From assembly GCF_024281035.1 (NCBI RefSeq), contig NZ_JAMXLH010000050.1, forward strand, positions 212,585 through 276,584: a DNA stretch of 64,000 bases. The letters are read 5' to 3'. The notes beneath the pieces were generated by a model. It was given only the letters and a program-made list of their open reading frames with translations. It made no database searches and was not told the DNA's origin. The translations under genes were made by a program, and so were the position numbers. Source of the DNA: Paraburkholderia sp. Lineage in GTDB: Bacteria; Pseudomonadota; Gammaproteobacteria; Burkholderiales; Burkholderiaceae. Below, in pieces: positions 1-7,732 of this stretch. Position 1 is the first letter of the stretch. The number at the start of each line of letters is the position of its first letter.

Positions 1-68
1 AGGTCCTCGGCGTCCGCGAGGACGTTTTTGATATCCGACATTAGCCTCTCCTTGTTGACTTCTGACAT
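1..68 (-). CDS. DUF883 family (ElaB/YqjD-like) protein, N-terminal part only
   Basis: The reverse strand opens with ATG at 66-68 and reads MSEVNKERLMSDIKNVLADAEDL before running off the left edge. This charged start with an aspartate-rich 'LMSDIKNVLADAEDLL' pattern is typical of the DUF883/ElaB/YqjD family. These are small (about 100 residues) inner-membrane tail-anchored proteins; E. coli YqjD and ElaB associate with ribosomes in stationary phase. Only about 23 codons are in the window, so the C-terminal membrane anchor cannot be seen. A second in-frame ATG lies ten codons in. The family call rests on pattern recognition of a short stretch. Confidence 0.6.
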   Translation of the reverse strand, partial: MSEVNKERLMSDIKNVLADAED

Positions 69-423
69 TGACTGGCTCCCTTCGTGTCTCGCCACGCGTA
101 AATCGTAACAAAGAAACGGACACTGGCAAGCGCGGCGCGTCGCGTCGAGCGCCTGCGAGTCACGAACCGTCTGTTACCGCTACGTCGTTGCGGTGCGGTG
201 ACGGGCATGCATGGCGAATTGCTGTCCACTCCCATGGAGTTGATCTGGCACGTAAAGTTTCGTGGTCGGGCCCAAAATTACGAAAACTCATGAAGGTGTG
301 AAGCGATATTCGTTCTTTCTGCGATACAGCTCCCGTATCCTTGTCTTCAATGCCCGCTTACCTTCGCACGCACTGCCCGGGTTGGCGGTGCGCCCGTCCA
401 CCCTTCATTCAAGGACATCGAAC
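69..423. other. intergenic spacer between the DUF883 gene and the peroxiredoxin gene
   Basis: This 355-base divergent spacer should hold the promoters of both flanking genes. I see no hexamer pair that stands out, no clear OxyR-type half-site array and no repeat. The reading frame of the downstream peroxiredoxin stays open from about 262, but the extra 54 residues look nothing like a peroxiredoxin N-terminus, so this part is treated as non-coding. Confidence 0.4.
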
Positions 424-1062
424 ATGAGTCTACGTCTTGGCGACACCGCACCCGACTTCGAGCAGGATTCGAGCATCGGTCGCATCAAGTTTCATGACTG
501 GCTTGGCGAGAGTTGGGGCGTGCTGTTCTCGCATCCCGCCGATTTCACGCCGGTCTGCACCACGGAACTCGGTCTGACGGCAAAGTTGAAGGACGAATTC
601 GCGAAACGCAACGTCAAGCCGATCGCCCTGTCCGTCGACAGCGCTGAATCGCACAAAGAGTGGATTAAGGACATCAACGAGACGCAGGTCACGAGCGTCG
701 GCTTTCCGATTCTCGCGGACGGCGACCGCAAGGTGTCGGAGCTTTACGACATGATCCACCCGAATGCGAACGAAACGCTCACTGTGCGTTCGCTTTTTGT
801 GATCGATCCGAAGAAGAAGGTGCGTCTCATCATCACCTATCCGGCCAGCACGGGGCGCAACTTCGACGAAGTGCTGCGCGTGATCGACTCGCTGCAGCTC
901 ACCGATAACCATCAGGTCGCCACGCCCGGCAACTGGAAGCAGGGCGACGACGTCGTGATCGTACCGTCGCTGAAGGACGAAGCGCTCATCAAGCAGAAAT
1001 TCCCGAAGGGCTATAAGGCGTTGCGCCCGTATCTGCGTCTCACGCCGCAGCCGGGCAAATAA
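424..1062 (+). CDS. 1-Cys peroxiredoxin (Prx6 type)
   Basis: A 212-residue thiol peroxidase reducing hydrogen peroxide and organic hydroperoxides. The peroxidatic site PxxxTxxC is present as PADFTPVC (Pro38, Thr42, Cys45). There is no other cysteine in the protein, which places it in the 1-Cys Prx6 class rather than 2-Cys AhpC. The C-terminal 'TPGNWKQGDDVVI' segment is typical of Prx6. The start at 424 is chosen because AAGGA sits 8 bases upstream and the protein then begins with the canonical MSLRLGDTAPDF; the frame is open further upstream but unlike the family. It is followed by an intrinsic terminator and faces gcdH tail to tail. Without a resolving cysteine it would need an external thiol such as glutathione for recycling (family knowledge). 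Confidence 0.93.
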   Translation: MSLRLGDTAPDFEQDSSIGRIKFHDWLGESWGVLFSHPADFTPVCTTELGLTAKLKDEFAKRNVKPIALSVDSAESHKEWIKDINETQVTSVGFPILADGDRKVSELYDMIHPNANETLTVRSLFVIDPKKKVRLIITYPASTGRNFDEVLRVIDSLQLTDNHQVATPGNWKQGDDVVIVPSLKDEALIKQKFPKGYKALRPYLRLTPQPGK

Positions 1063-1091
1063 GCTTCCCGGCCGCACACCTCGCCAATAAC

Positions 1092-1121
1092 AAAGCGCCG
1101 CACATCGTGCGGCGCTTTCTT
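1092..1121 (+). terminator. intrinsic terminator after the peroxiredoxin gene
   Basis: GCGCCGCAC and GTGCGGCGC form a 9-bp stem around ATC, flanked by AAA and TTTCTT. The symmetry means it could also end gcdH transcription from the other side. Confidence 0.8.
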
Positions 1122-1160
1122 GCATCTGGCTATTGCAGACGTGGAAGGCACGCCGGGCAA

Positions 1161-2351
1161 TCAGAAGAACGCCTGAATGCCCGTCTGCGCGCGGCCGAGA
1201 ATGAGCGCGTGAATGTCATGCGTACCCTCGTAGGTGTTGACCACTTCGAGGTTCACGAGGTGACGCGCAACGCCGAATTCATCGGAAATGCCGTTGCCGC
1301 CCAGCATGTCGCGCGCGAGACGCGCGACGTCGAGCGACTTGCCGCACGAGTTGCGCTTCATGATCGAGGTGATCTCGACGGCGGCCGTGCCTTCGTCCTT
1401 CATGCGGCCAAGGCGCAGGCAGCCTTGCAGGCCGAGCGTGATTTCCGTCTGCATATCGGCCAGCTTTTTCTGGATCAGCTGGTTGGCGGCGAGCGGGCGG
1501 CCGAACTGCTTGCGGTCCAGCACATACTGGCGCGCCGTGTGCCAGCACGCTTCAGCCGCGCCGAGCGCGCCCCAGGCGATGCCGTAGCGCGCCGAGTTCA
1601 GGCACGTGAACGGGCCGCGCAGACCCTTCACGCCCGGCATGATGTTCCCTTCCGGGACGAACACTTCGTCGAGCACGATTTCGCCCGTGATCGACGCGCG
1701 CAGCCCGACCTTGCCGTGGATCGCCGGCGCCGACAGACCCTTCCAGCCCTTCTCGAGGATGAAGCCGCGGATATCGTCACGGCCGTCCTCTTCGAGCTTC
1801 GCCCAGACGACGAACACGTCGGCGATCGGCGAATTCGTGATCCACATCTTCGCGCCCGAGAGCGAATAGCCGCCGCTGACCTTCTTCGCGCGCGTGACCA
1901 TGCTGCCCGGATCGGAGCCGTGGTTCGGCTCGGTCAGGCCGAAGCAGCCGATCCATTCGCCGCTCGCGAGCTTCGGCAGGTACTTCTCTTTTTGCGCTTC
2001 CGAGCCGAATTCGTAGATCGGCACCATCACGAGCGACGACTGTACCGACATCATCGAGCGGTAGCCTGAGTCCACGCGCTCCACTTCGCGCGCGATCAAG
2101 CCGTAGCTCACGTAGTTGAGGCCGGGGCCGCCGTACTGCTCGGGAATCGTCGGGCCGAGCAGGCCCAGTTCGCCCATTTCGCGGAAGATCGACGCGTCGG
2201 TCTTTTCATGGCGGAACGCTTCGAGCACGCGCGGTGCGAGCTTGTCCTGCGCGTATGCGGCAGCGGCGTCGCGCACCATGCGTTCGTCGTCGGTGAGCTG
2301 CTGGTTCAGCAGCAGCGGATCGTCCCAATGAAAATGGGCGTGGTCGGCCAT
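1161..2351 (-). CDS. gcdH: glutaryl-CoA dehydrogenase
   Basis: A 396-residue FAD-dependent acyl-CoA dehydrogenase that oxidises and decarboxylates glutaryl-CoA to crotonyl-CoA in lysine and tryptophan breakdown. Seen in the sequence: the acyl-CoA dehydrogenase N-terminal helices, the FAD/substrate segment 'GCFGLTEPNHGSDPGSM', 'WITNSPIADVFVVWAK', and the catalytic glutamate in YEGTHDIH at about residue 375. The EGTHDIHALILGRAQTG C-terminus is the GcdH signature within the superfamily. Length matches the family. It is divergent from an IclR-type regulator, and the 96-base gap between them carries a perfect palindrome overlapping a promoter, so control by that regulator is likely (inference). 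Confidence 0.95.
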   Translation of the reverse strand: MADHAHFHWDDPLLLNQQLTDDERMVRDAAAAYAQDKLAPRVLEAFRHEKTDASIFREMGELGLLGPTIPEQYGGPGLNYVSYGLIAREVERVDSGYRSMMSVQSSLVMVPIYEFGSEAQKEKYLPKLASGEWIGCFGLTEPNHGSDPGSMVTRAKKVSGGYSLSGAKMWITNSPIADVFVVWAKLEEDGRDDIRGFILEKGWKGLSAPAIHGKVGLRASITGEIVLDEVFVPEGNIMPGVKGLRGPFTCLNSARYGIAWGALGAAEACWHTARQYVLDRKQFGRPLAANQLIQKKLADMQTEITLGLQGCLRLGRMKDEGTAAVEITSIMKRNSCGKSLDVARLARDMLGGNGISDEFGVARHLVNLEVVNTYEGTHDIHALILGRAQTGIQAFF

Positions 2352-2381
2352 GGTATGTCTCCTCGGATAGGGATCAGATAC

Positions 2382-2410
2382 TTGACAGAAGTTCCGCTAT
2401 GCGGAACAAT
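2382..2410 (+). promoter_or_regulatory. candidate promoter of the IclR regulator gene
   Basis: TTGACA (2382-2387), a 17-base spacer and AACAAT (2405-2410) point toward the regulator gene starting at 2448. The 7-3-7 palindrome at 2391-2407 fills the spacer, so a bound regulator would block RNA polymerase here. Confidence 0.6.
2391..2407. promoter_or_regulatory. palindromic operator, probable IclR-family site
   Basis: GTTCCGC, TAT, GCGGAAC is a perfect 7-bp inverted repeat around a 3-base centre. It lies between divergent gcdH and an IclR-family gene, where IclR-type regulators bind dimeric palindromes of this size (family knowledge). The assignment to this regulator is inferred from position. 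Confidence 0.65.
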
Positions 2411-2447
2411 GTTTTGCAATTTGATCCAGTGTACCACTAGCCTACCT

Positions 2448-3251
2448 ATGTCTGCATCCGGATTACCGTTACATGCCTCGCAGCCCGACAGTACGATCGA
2501 CGAACGCAAGTTCGTCGTCGCGCTCGCACGGGGCCTCGAACTGCTGCGCGCGTTCCGTCCAGGCGAGACGCTGCTCGGCAACCGCGATTTCGTCGAGCGC
2601 ACGGGTTTGCCCAAGGCGACCGTGAACCGGCTTGCCTACACGCTGAGCGTGCTCGGCTACCTGCGCTTCGACGAGGCGCTCGGCAAATACGCGCTCGACG
2701 CGGGCGTGCTGTCGCTGGGTTTCACGATGCTCTCGGGCACCGATATCCTCGAACTCGCGCGGCCGCATCTGCGGGCGTTTGCGCGCGAGGTGGGGGCGGC
2801 CGTATCGCTCGGCTGCCGCGATGGGCTCGACATGGTTTATCTGGAGACGATCCGCAGCGAGACGGCGCTGACGCTCGGTCTCGCATCGGGTTCAAGGCTG
2901 TCGATGCTCACGAGTTCGATGGGGCGCGCCTATCTGGCGGTGCTGCCGCACGACGCGCGCGCGGCGCTGCTGGCCGACCTGGAGAAGGCGGCGGGCGACG
3001 AAGGTCCGGCACTGGTCGCGGCGGCGCAGCGCGAGATCGCGATATTCGCGCAGGAAGGGTGCTGTTATTCGTTTCGCGACTGGCACGACGACGTGAATGC
3101 CGTGGCCGTGCCGTTTCGCGAGCCGCGCGAGCGCCGCTGGCTCGTGTTGAGCTGTAGCGGGCCGGCATCGTCGATGGGACCCGACGTATTTCGCGGGCGC
3201 GTCGCGCCGCTGCTCAAGTCGCTCGCGCGGCGGCTTGGCGAGACGGTCTGA
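2448..3251 (+). CDS. IclR-family transcriptional regulator
   Basis: A 267-residue DNA-binding regulator. The N-terminal winged helix-turn-helix is seen at about residues 25-75 ('RDFVERTGLPKATVNRLAYTLSVLGYLRF'), followed by the larger IclR effector-binding domain with 'SLGCRDGLDMVYLETIRSE' and the 'SSMGRAYLA' motif. The start at 2448 gives the normal IclR length; the open frame upstream overlaps gcdH. It is divergent from gcdH, so it probably controls glutarate/glutaryl-CoA catabolism and itself. It could resemble PobR/PcaR-type regulators; the effector is not visible from sequence. Confidence 0.9.
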   Translation: MSASGLPLHASQPDSTIDERKFVVALARGLELLRAFRPGETLLGNRDFVERTGLPKATVNRLAYTLSVLGYLRFDEALGKYALDAGVLSLGFTMLSGTDILELARPHLRAFAREVGAAVSLGCRDGLDMVYLETIRSETALTLGLASGSRLSMLTSSMGRAYLAVLPHDARAALLADLEKAAGDEGPALVAAAQREIAIFAQEGCCYSFRDWHDDVNAVAVPFREPRERRWLVLSCSGPASSMGPDVFRGRVAPLLKSLARRLGETV

Positions 3252-3281
3252 GCCGCGTACTGCACCGCGTCGGGGGAAATG

Positions 3282-3312
3282 AAAAAGCCGGGACATCGTC
3301 CCGGCTTTTTGA
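3282..3312. terminator. bidirectional intrinsic terminator between the IclR gene and argG
   Basis: AAAAAGCCGGGAC and GTCCCGGCTTTTT form a long stem around ATC with A and T runs on both sides, so it can serve both converging genes. Confidence 0.85.
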
Positions 3313-3356
3313 CTGCCTGCGTGCTTGAAGCCGCTTATTTGCTGCTTACTTGCCGC

Positions 3357-4586
3357 TTATTTGCCACGTTGGCGACGAGCGTTTTCAGCAATACGCATAC
3401 GCAGCGCGTTGAGCTTGATGAAGCCGCCGGCGTCGGCCTGGTTGTAGGCGCCGTGGTCGTCGTCGAAGGTCGCGATGGTCTTGTCGAACAGCGTGTCCTT
3501 CGAGTCGCGCGAGACGACCGAGACGCCGCCCTTGTACAGCTTCACGCGCACCCAGCCGTTGACGTTCTGCTGCGTGTGGTCGATCAGCACCTGGATTGCA
3601 CGGCGCTCCGGGCTCCACCAGTAGCCGTTGTAAATCAGCGAGGCGTAGCGGGCGAGCAGGTCGTCCTTAAGGTGCGCGACTTCGCGGTCGAGCGTGATCG
3701 ACTCGATGCCGCGGTGCGCCTTGAGCATGATCGTGCCGCCAGGCGTTTCATAGCAGCCGCGCGACTTCATGCCGACGTAACGGTTTTCGACGAGATCCAG
3801 ACGGCCGATGCCGTGCTTGCTGCCGAGGCGGTTCAGTTCGGTCAGTGCTTCAGCCGGCGTGACGCGCTTGCCGTTGATGGCGACCGGATCGCCGTGTTCG
3901 TATTCGATATCGACGTATTCGGCAGCGTCCGGCGCCAGTTCGGGCGAAACCGTCCAGCGCCACATGTCTTCCTCGGCTTCCGCCTTCGGGTCTTCGAGGT
4001 GACGGCCTTCGAACGAGATGTGCAGCAGGTTGGCGTCCATCGAGTAGGGCGCGCCGCCCTGGCGGTGCTTCATGTCGATGGGAATGCCGGCGCTTTCGGC
4101 GTAGGCGAGCAGCTTCTCGCGCGACAGCAGATCCCACTCGCGCCACGGGGCGATCACCTTGATGCCCGGCTCGAGTGCGTAGTAGCCGAGTTCGAAGCGG
4201 ACCTGGTCGTTGCCCTTGCCGGTTGCGCCGTGCGAGACAGCCTGTGCGCCGGTCGCGCGTGCGATCTCGATTTGGCGCTTGGCGATCAGCGGACGCGCGA
4301 TCGACGTGCCGAGCAGGTACTCGCCTTCATACAGCGCGTTGGCGCGGAACATCGGGAACACGAAATCGCGGACGAACTCTTCGCGCAGGTCGTCGATGAA
4401 GATGTTCTCTTGCTTGATGCCGAGTTGCAGCGCCTTTTTGCGCGCCGGCTCAAGTTCTTCGCCCTGGCCGATGTCGGCGGTGAAGGTCACGACTTCTGCG
4501 TCGTAGTTGTCCTGCAGCCACTTCAGGATGACCGAGGTATCGAGGCCGCCCGAGTAGGCGAGCACGACTTTATTGATATCGCTCAT
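3357..4586 (-). CDS. argG: argininosuccinate synthase
   Basis: A 409-residue enzyme joining citrulline and aspartate with ATP to make argininosuccinate, the penultimate step of arginine synthesis. The N-terminal PP-loop AYSGGLDTS (residues 10-18) binds ATP, and 'VSHGATGKGNDQVRFELGYYAL' is the family's citrulline/aspartate region. Length fits the family. It lies 117 bases downstream of argF on the same strand, so the two form an arginine unit; the gap could hold a secondary promoter but I see no clear one. It converges with the IclR gene at a shared terminator. Confidence 0.97.
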   Translation of the reverse strand: MSDINKVVLAYSGGLDTSVILKWLQDNYDAEVVTFTADIGQGEELEPARKKALQLGIKQENIFIDDLREEFVRDFVFPMFRANALYEGEYLLGTSIARPLIAKRQIEIARATGAQAVSHGATGKGNDQVRFELGYYALEPGIKVIAPWREWDLLSREKLLAYAESAGIPIDMKHRQGGAPYSMDANLLHISFEGRHLEDPKAEAEEDMWRWTVSPELAPDAAEYVDIEYEHGDPVAINGKRVTPAEALTELNRLGSKHGIGRLDLVENRYVGMKSRGCYETPGGTIMLKAHRGIESITLDREVAHLKDDLLARYASLIYNGYWWSPERRAIQVLIDHTQQNVNGWVRVKLYKGGVSVVSRDSKDTLFDKTIATFDDDHGAYNQADAGGFIKLNALRMRIAENARRQRGK

Positions 4587-4703
4587 GGTGAGTCCGTAAC
4601 GGGTGAGATCTGTGCGCGCGGGCGGCCCCGACGCGCGGAAAACAATATTTTGACACCAAACTGTCAGCGCGCCGCGCTTTTCGGGCGGCGCGCCGGGTCG
4701 GGA

Positions 4704-5633
4704 TCAGTGGTTCAGGCGGCCGAGCATCAGAAATTCCATCAGCGCCTTCTGGACGTGCAGACGGTTTTCCGCCTCGTCCCAGACCACGCTCTGCGGCCCG
4801 TCGATGACTTCCGCGCTCACTTCCTCGCCGCGATGCGCCGGCAGGCAGTGCATGAAGAGCGCATCGGGCTTGCCGCGCGCCATCATCTCGGCGTCGACGC
4901 ACCAGTCGGCGAACGCCTTCTTGCGGGCTTCGTTCTCGGCCTCGAAGCCCATGCTGGTCCAGACGTCGGTGGTGACGAGGTCGGCGCCGTCGCAGGCTTC
5001 GTTCGGATCGTCGAATACCGAGAAGAACGGCGTGCTTTCCGCCGCGACGAGTGCCGGATCGAGCTGATAGCCCGGCGGCGTCGAGATGCGCAGCTTGAAG
5101 TCGAGGATCTGCGCCGCTTCGATCCACGTATAGAGCATGTTGTTCGCGTCGCCGACCCAGGCGACGGTCTTGCCGCGGATCGGCCCGCGGTGCTCGTAGT
5201 ACGTGAAGATGTCGGCCAGCACCTGGCAGGGGTGATATTCGTTCGTCAGGCCGTTGATGACCGGCACACGCGAATTCTGCGCGAAGCGCGTCAGGATGTC
5301 CTGGCCGAACGTCCGGATCATGATGATGTCGACCATGCGCGAGATCACCTGCGCCGCGTCTTCGATCGGCTCGCCGCGCCCGAGCTGCGTGTCGCGCGTG
5401 CTCATGAAGACGGCGTGACCGCCGAGCTGGAAGATGCCGGCTTCGAACGAAAGCCGCGTGCGCGTCGAGTTCTTCTCGAAGATCATCGCAAGCGTACGGT
5501 CGTGCAGCGGATGGTAGGTCTCGTAGCTCTTGAATTTGCGCTTCAGAATGCGGGCACGCTCGAGCACATATTCATACTCGTCAAGAGAGAAATCCTTGAA
5601 CTGCAGGTAATGGCGAATGGTCCGGGAGGTCAT
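4704..5633 (-). CDS. argF: ornithine carbamoyltransferase
   Basis: A 309-residue transferase making citrulline from ornithine and carbamoyl phosphate. Motifs seen: carbamoyl-phosphate loop STRTR (residues 56-60), HPCQ (134-137), 'DVWTSMG' and HCLPAHRGEEV near 265. The start at 5633 (MTSRTIRHYLQF) matches anabolic OTCases; the frame stays open 52 codons further upstream but that part is basic and unlike the family. It is first of the argF-argG pair and divergent from the DUF3579 gene across a 609-base spacer. Confidence 0.96.
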   Translation of the reverse strand: MTSRTIRHYLQFKDFSLDEYEYVLERARILKRKFKSYETYHPLHDRTLAMIFEKNSTRTRLSFEAGIFQLGGHAVFMSTRDTQLGRGEPIEDAAQVISRMVDIIMIRTFGQDILTRFAQNSRVPVINGLTNEYHPCQVLADIFTYYEHRGPIRGKTVAWVGDANNMLYTWIEAAQILDFKLRISTPPGYQLDPALVAAESTPFFSVFDDPNEACDGADLVTTDVWTSMGFEAENEARKKAFADWCVDAEMMARGKPDALFMHCLPAHRGEEVSAEVIDGPQSVVWDEAENRLHVQKALMEFLMLGRLNH

Positions 5634-6242
5634 GAAACGAAAACGGCGCCGGATCCGGCCTCGGAACTGCACGATCGAGCCGGCGACGCCGCTGCGGTTG
5701 TGGTGGTAAGTCAATGCAGCATAAAGGATTTTGTCCGGTTTGACGAGCGACTTACAGCGCGGCGAGCGCTTTGCCGCGGGTTTTGTCACCCATCTTCGAC
5801 GGGTTTTTCACGCTGCCGCGGCGCAAACGCAAAGCGCGTGAGAACGGCCTGCCGTTTGCTTTCGCGCACCTTGTGTGCAGTGCGGAATACCCCTGGGTAG
5901 GCTATAATCGCGGGGTTTTCCCTCAGGCACGACAGCGAGCCCGGCGGGTATCCAGGCATATAACAGCGCAGGCATATCGGCGGTTATATCGCCAGGCATA
6001 TCGGGCGGCTCGCGGCAGCGGCTTAAACGCTGGTGGCTGTGCGCGGCAAATTCGACGATCTCGATGCGGCGCGGAGCGAGTACCAGTGTGCGGACGGCCG
6101 CGCCCTGTCCATCGGACTGTATTCGCGCGCGAGGTCGCAAGGCTTTGGCCGGCGGCCCGTAACCCGGCGGCAACGCGCGGGCGGCGCGAGCGCGCCGATG
6201 TTTCGTGCTGCAGCACAGCGTGCAGTCACACAGGTACCGTAA
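5634..6242. other. long spacer between argF and the DUF3579 gene
   Basis: No convincing gene lies in these 609 bases. There is a TATAAT at 5903-5908 pointing rightward with no good -35 partner, which would give the DUF3579 gene a leader of roughly 330 bases. Three copies of AGGCATAT follow at 5954, 5970 and 5994. Several frames remain open by GC bias, but none has a ribosome-binding site or a recognisable protein. Confidence 0.4.
5954..6001. repeat. three AGGCATAT direct repeats
   Basis: AGGCATAT occurs at 5954-5961, 5970-5977 and 5994-6001, with GGCG..CGCC inverted pairs between copies. Position is in the presumed leader of the DUF3579 gene. Function unknown. Confidence 0.55.
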
Positions 6243-6590
6243 ATGGCCGACGAAGCCTCAACCGAATACTTCATTCAAGGCATCACTTCGAAGGGGAAGA
6301 AATTTCGCCCCAGCGACTGGTCGGAGCGCCTGGCCGGCGTGATGTCCAGCTTCGGACCCAAGGCTGCGATGAACGCGCGGGGACCGAATGCCTACCTGGG
6401 GTACTCGCTGTATGTCCGGCCGACGATGATCGGCGATCTCAAGTGTGTGGTGCTCGATTCGCGCTTGAAGGACATCGAGCCGATGGCATTCAACTTCGTC
6501 CTTAATTTCGCGAAAGACAACGATCTCGTCGTGACCGAAGCGTGCGAACTCCCGCTCGATCATGCGGCACAGAAGGGTGCAAGCCGCTGA
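6243..6590 (+). CDS. DUF3579 domain protein
   Basis: A 115-residue protein of the DUF3579 family, which is common in betaproteobacteria and has no established function. The conserved 'YFIQGITSKGKKFRPSDWSERLAGVMSSFG' start and 'VRPTMIGDLKCVVLDSRLKDIEP' middle are visible. There is no signal peptide or membrane segment, so it is probably cytoplasmic. The start follows a weak CAGGTA Shine-Dalgarno. It is divergent from argF and ends at a strong terminator before rpsT. The neighbourhood next to argF recurs in the Burkholderiaceae as I remember it, but no role in arginine metabolism is shown. Confidence 0.85.
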   Translation: MADEASTEYFIQGITSKGKKFRPSDWSERLAGVMSSFGPKAAMNARGPNAYLGYSLYVRPTMIGDLKCVVLDSRLKDIEPMAFNFVLNFAKDNDLVVTEACELPLDHAAQKGASR

Positions 6591-6637
6591 GCGCCGCCGT
6601 GAGCACATAAGGCGCTCGCGCAACCGCTCAAAAAATA

Positions 6638-6659
6638 ACCCGCCGAGGCGGGTTTTTTT
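6638..6659 (+). terminator. terminator of the DUF3579 gene
   Basis: AACCCGCC, GA, GGCGGGTT followed by seven T. It is the first of three near-identical hairpins between the DUF3579 gene and rpsT. Confidence 0.85.
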
Positions 6660-6729
6660 GCGCCTGCGCGCCGGGTGTTGTCCGCGGGTGCCGTCTGACA
6701 CCTGGTTGAAGCGCCGTTCCGCCACGAAC

Positions 6730-6754
6730 AAAAAAACCCGCCGAAGCGGGTTTT
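6730..6754 (-). terminator. terminator of rpsT
   Basis: On the minus strand an AACCCGC/GCGGGTT stem is followed by a run of seven T, the orientation needed for rpsT. Confidence 0.8.
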
Positions 6755-6780
6755 CATGAAGCGCAGCGGAAACAGGAGGC

Positions 6781-6798
6781 AGCCCGCCGAAGCGGGCT
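6781..6798. other. third related hairpin, no T run
   Basis: AGCCCGC, CGAA, GCGGGCT is another copy of the same stem type between the rpsT stop and its T-tailed terminator. It lacks a T run and may protect the 3' end or assist termination. Confidence 0.5.
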
Positions 6799-6807
6799 AG
6801 CCGGGAT

Positions 6808-7083
6808 TTACTGCGCGCTGACCTGCATCGCCTTGAGGGCGGCAGACAGGCGGCTCTTCTGGCGAGCAGCCTTGTTCTTGTGAACGATTTTCTTGTCGGC
6901 GATGATGTCGAGCGTCTTTGCCGATGCCTTGAAGATTTCAGCGGCTGCAGCCTTGTCGCCAGCGTCGATAGCCTTGCGAACAGCCTTGATGGCGGTGCGG
7001 AACTTCGAGCGCAGCGCCGAGTTATGCGAGTTTGCCTTCGCGGCCTGACGGGCGCGCTTGCGTGCTTGTGCGGAGTTAGCCAT
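6808..7083 (-). CDS. rpsT: 30S ribosomal protein S20
   Basis: A 91-residue, very basic ribosomal protein that binds the 5' domain and helix 44 of 16S rRNA. The start MANSAQARKRARQAAKANSHNSALRSKFRT and the Lys/Ala-rich helices are diagnostic. AAGGA lies upstream of the ATG. The gene stands alone, with a strong promoter about 325 bases upstream, giving an unusually long leader; in E. coli S20 regulates its own translation, so a leader role is plausible but not shown. Confidence 0.97.
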   Translation of the reverse strand: MANSAQARKRARQAAKANSHNSALRSKFRTAIKAVRKAIDAGDKAAAAEIFKASAKTLDIIADKKIVHKNKAARQKSRLSAALKAMQVSAQ

Positions 7084-7415
7084 TACGGTTCCTTGTCCTG
7101 TTCCTGTTTCCAGTGCCGGCCCGCTGACAATCAGTCAGGCTGGGTGGCGCTGCTTGCCTTGATCCGAACTTCCGGCAAAGTGTTTGTCCGAAAGCGCAAA
7201 ACGTGTTTGGCCGGGTGCGCCTGGTGTTTTTTTCCGGTTTGGGTACCTTGGGTACCGTTCTGCCGTTCGATTATCCACTGGCGCAGCGACTGCCTTGGTG
7301 CTGAGGGCGTCAGCGCGATTGGTTGTGACTGGATTCACACGAACCGCGCGAAAAAGACGCCAAAGCAAAAGACGAATTTTAATGTTCCGAAGGCAGGTGA
7401 GCTTCGAAACTGCGA

Positions 7416-7445
7416 ATTATAGCAACGAAATCAGGGGCGTGGCAA
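7416..7445 (-). promoter_or_regulatory. candidate rpsT promoter
   Basis: On the minus strand TTGCCA (7445-7440), an 18-base spacer and a perfect TATAAT (7421-7416). Predicted transcription start is about 7409. Confidence 0.65.
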
Positions 7446-7660
7446 CCGCTGTGCGCGTTGGCGGCAAGCCGCGGACACTGGCGGGCTGACGCGGCCCGTG
7501 GAAATCGCCGAAGTGGCCGATGCGCTCGCTCACGCAAGAGAATAGGGGTGCGATTGAATGGCGCCCGGCGCCGCAAGTTGATCGAACGCAGCGTGAAGCT
7601 CGCTGTCAGAATCGCGGACCCGAACGGCGGCACGTCGCTGATGCGGCCGAAGCGGCCTAT

Positions 7661-7696
7661 GCAGCCGATGCGGTCAACGCAGCCGATGCGCTTCGA
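7661..7696. repeat. two 18-bp imperfect tandem repeats before murJ
   Basis: GCAGCCGATGCGGTCAAC (7661-7678) is followed by GCAGCCGATGCGCTTCGA (7679-7696), with a more decayed copy to the left. It abuts the murJ -10 region. Confidence 0.6.
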
Positions 7697-7717
7697 CGGC
7701 GCACCGCGTGCCACCCG

Positions 7718-7723
7718 TATAAT
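7718..7723 (+). promoter_or_regulatory. murJ -10 element (leaderless transcript candidate)
   Basis: A perfect TATAAT ends only 9 bases before the murJ ATG at 7733, and no Shine-Dalgarno lies between. No strong -35 was found (TTCGAC at 7692 is 20 bases away). Confidence 0.5.
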
Positions 7724-7732
7724 AAGCGCCCC

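Larger units (their letters stand above)
7084..7732. other. spacer between rpsT and murJ holding the rpsT leader and murJ promoter
   Basis: The left half is the presumed rpsT 5' leader, which includes a duplicated GGGTACC/GGTACC element near 7240-7256. Near 7270-7278 there is TTATCCACT, one base off a DnaA box and isolated. At 7637-7696 imperfect 18-bp repeats (GCAGCCGATGCG core) lie directly before the murJ promoter. I see no gene here. Confidence 0.45.

Noticed and set aside
4570..5127. Arginine-rich leftward frame overlapping argF
   Set aside because: Runs in another frame within argF with shadow composition.
7270..7278. DnaA box (TTATCCACT)
   Set aside because: One mismatch and isolated; expected by chance in a 64-kb window.
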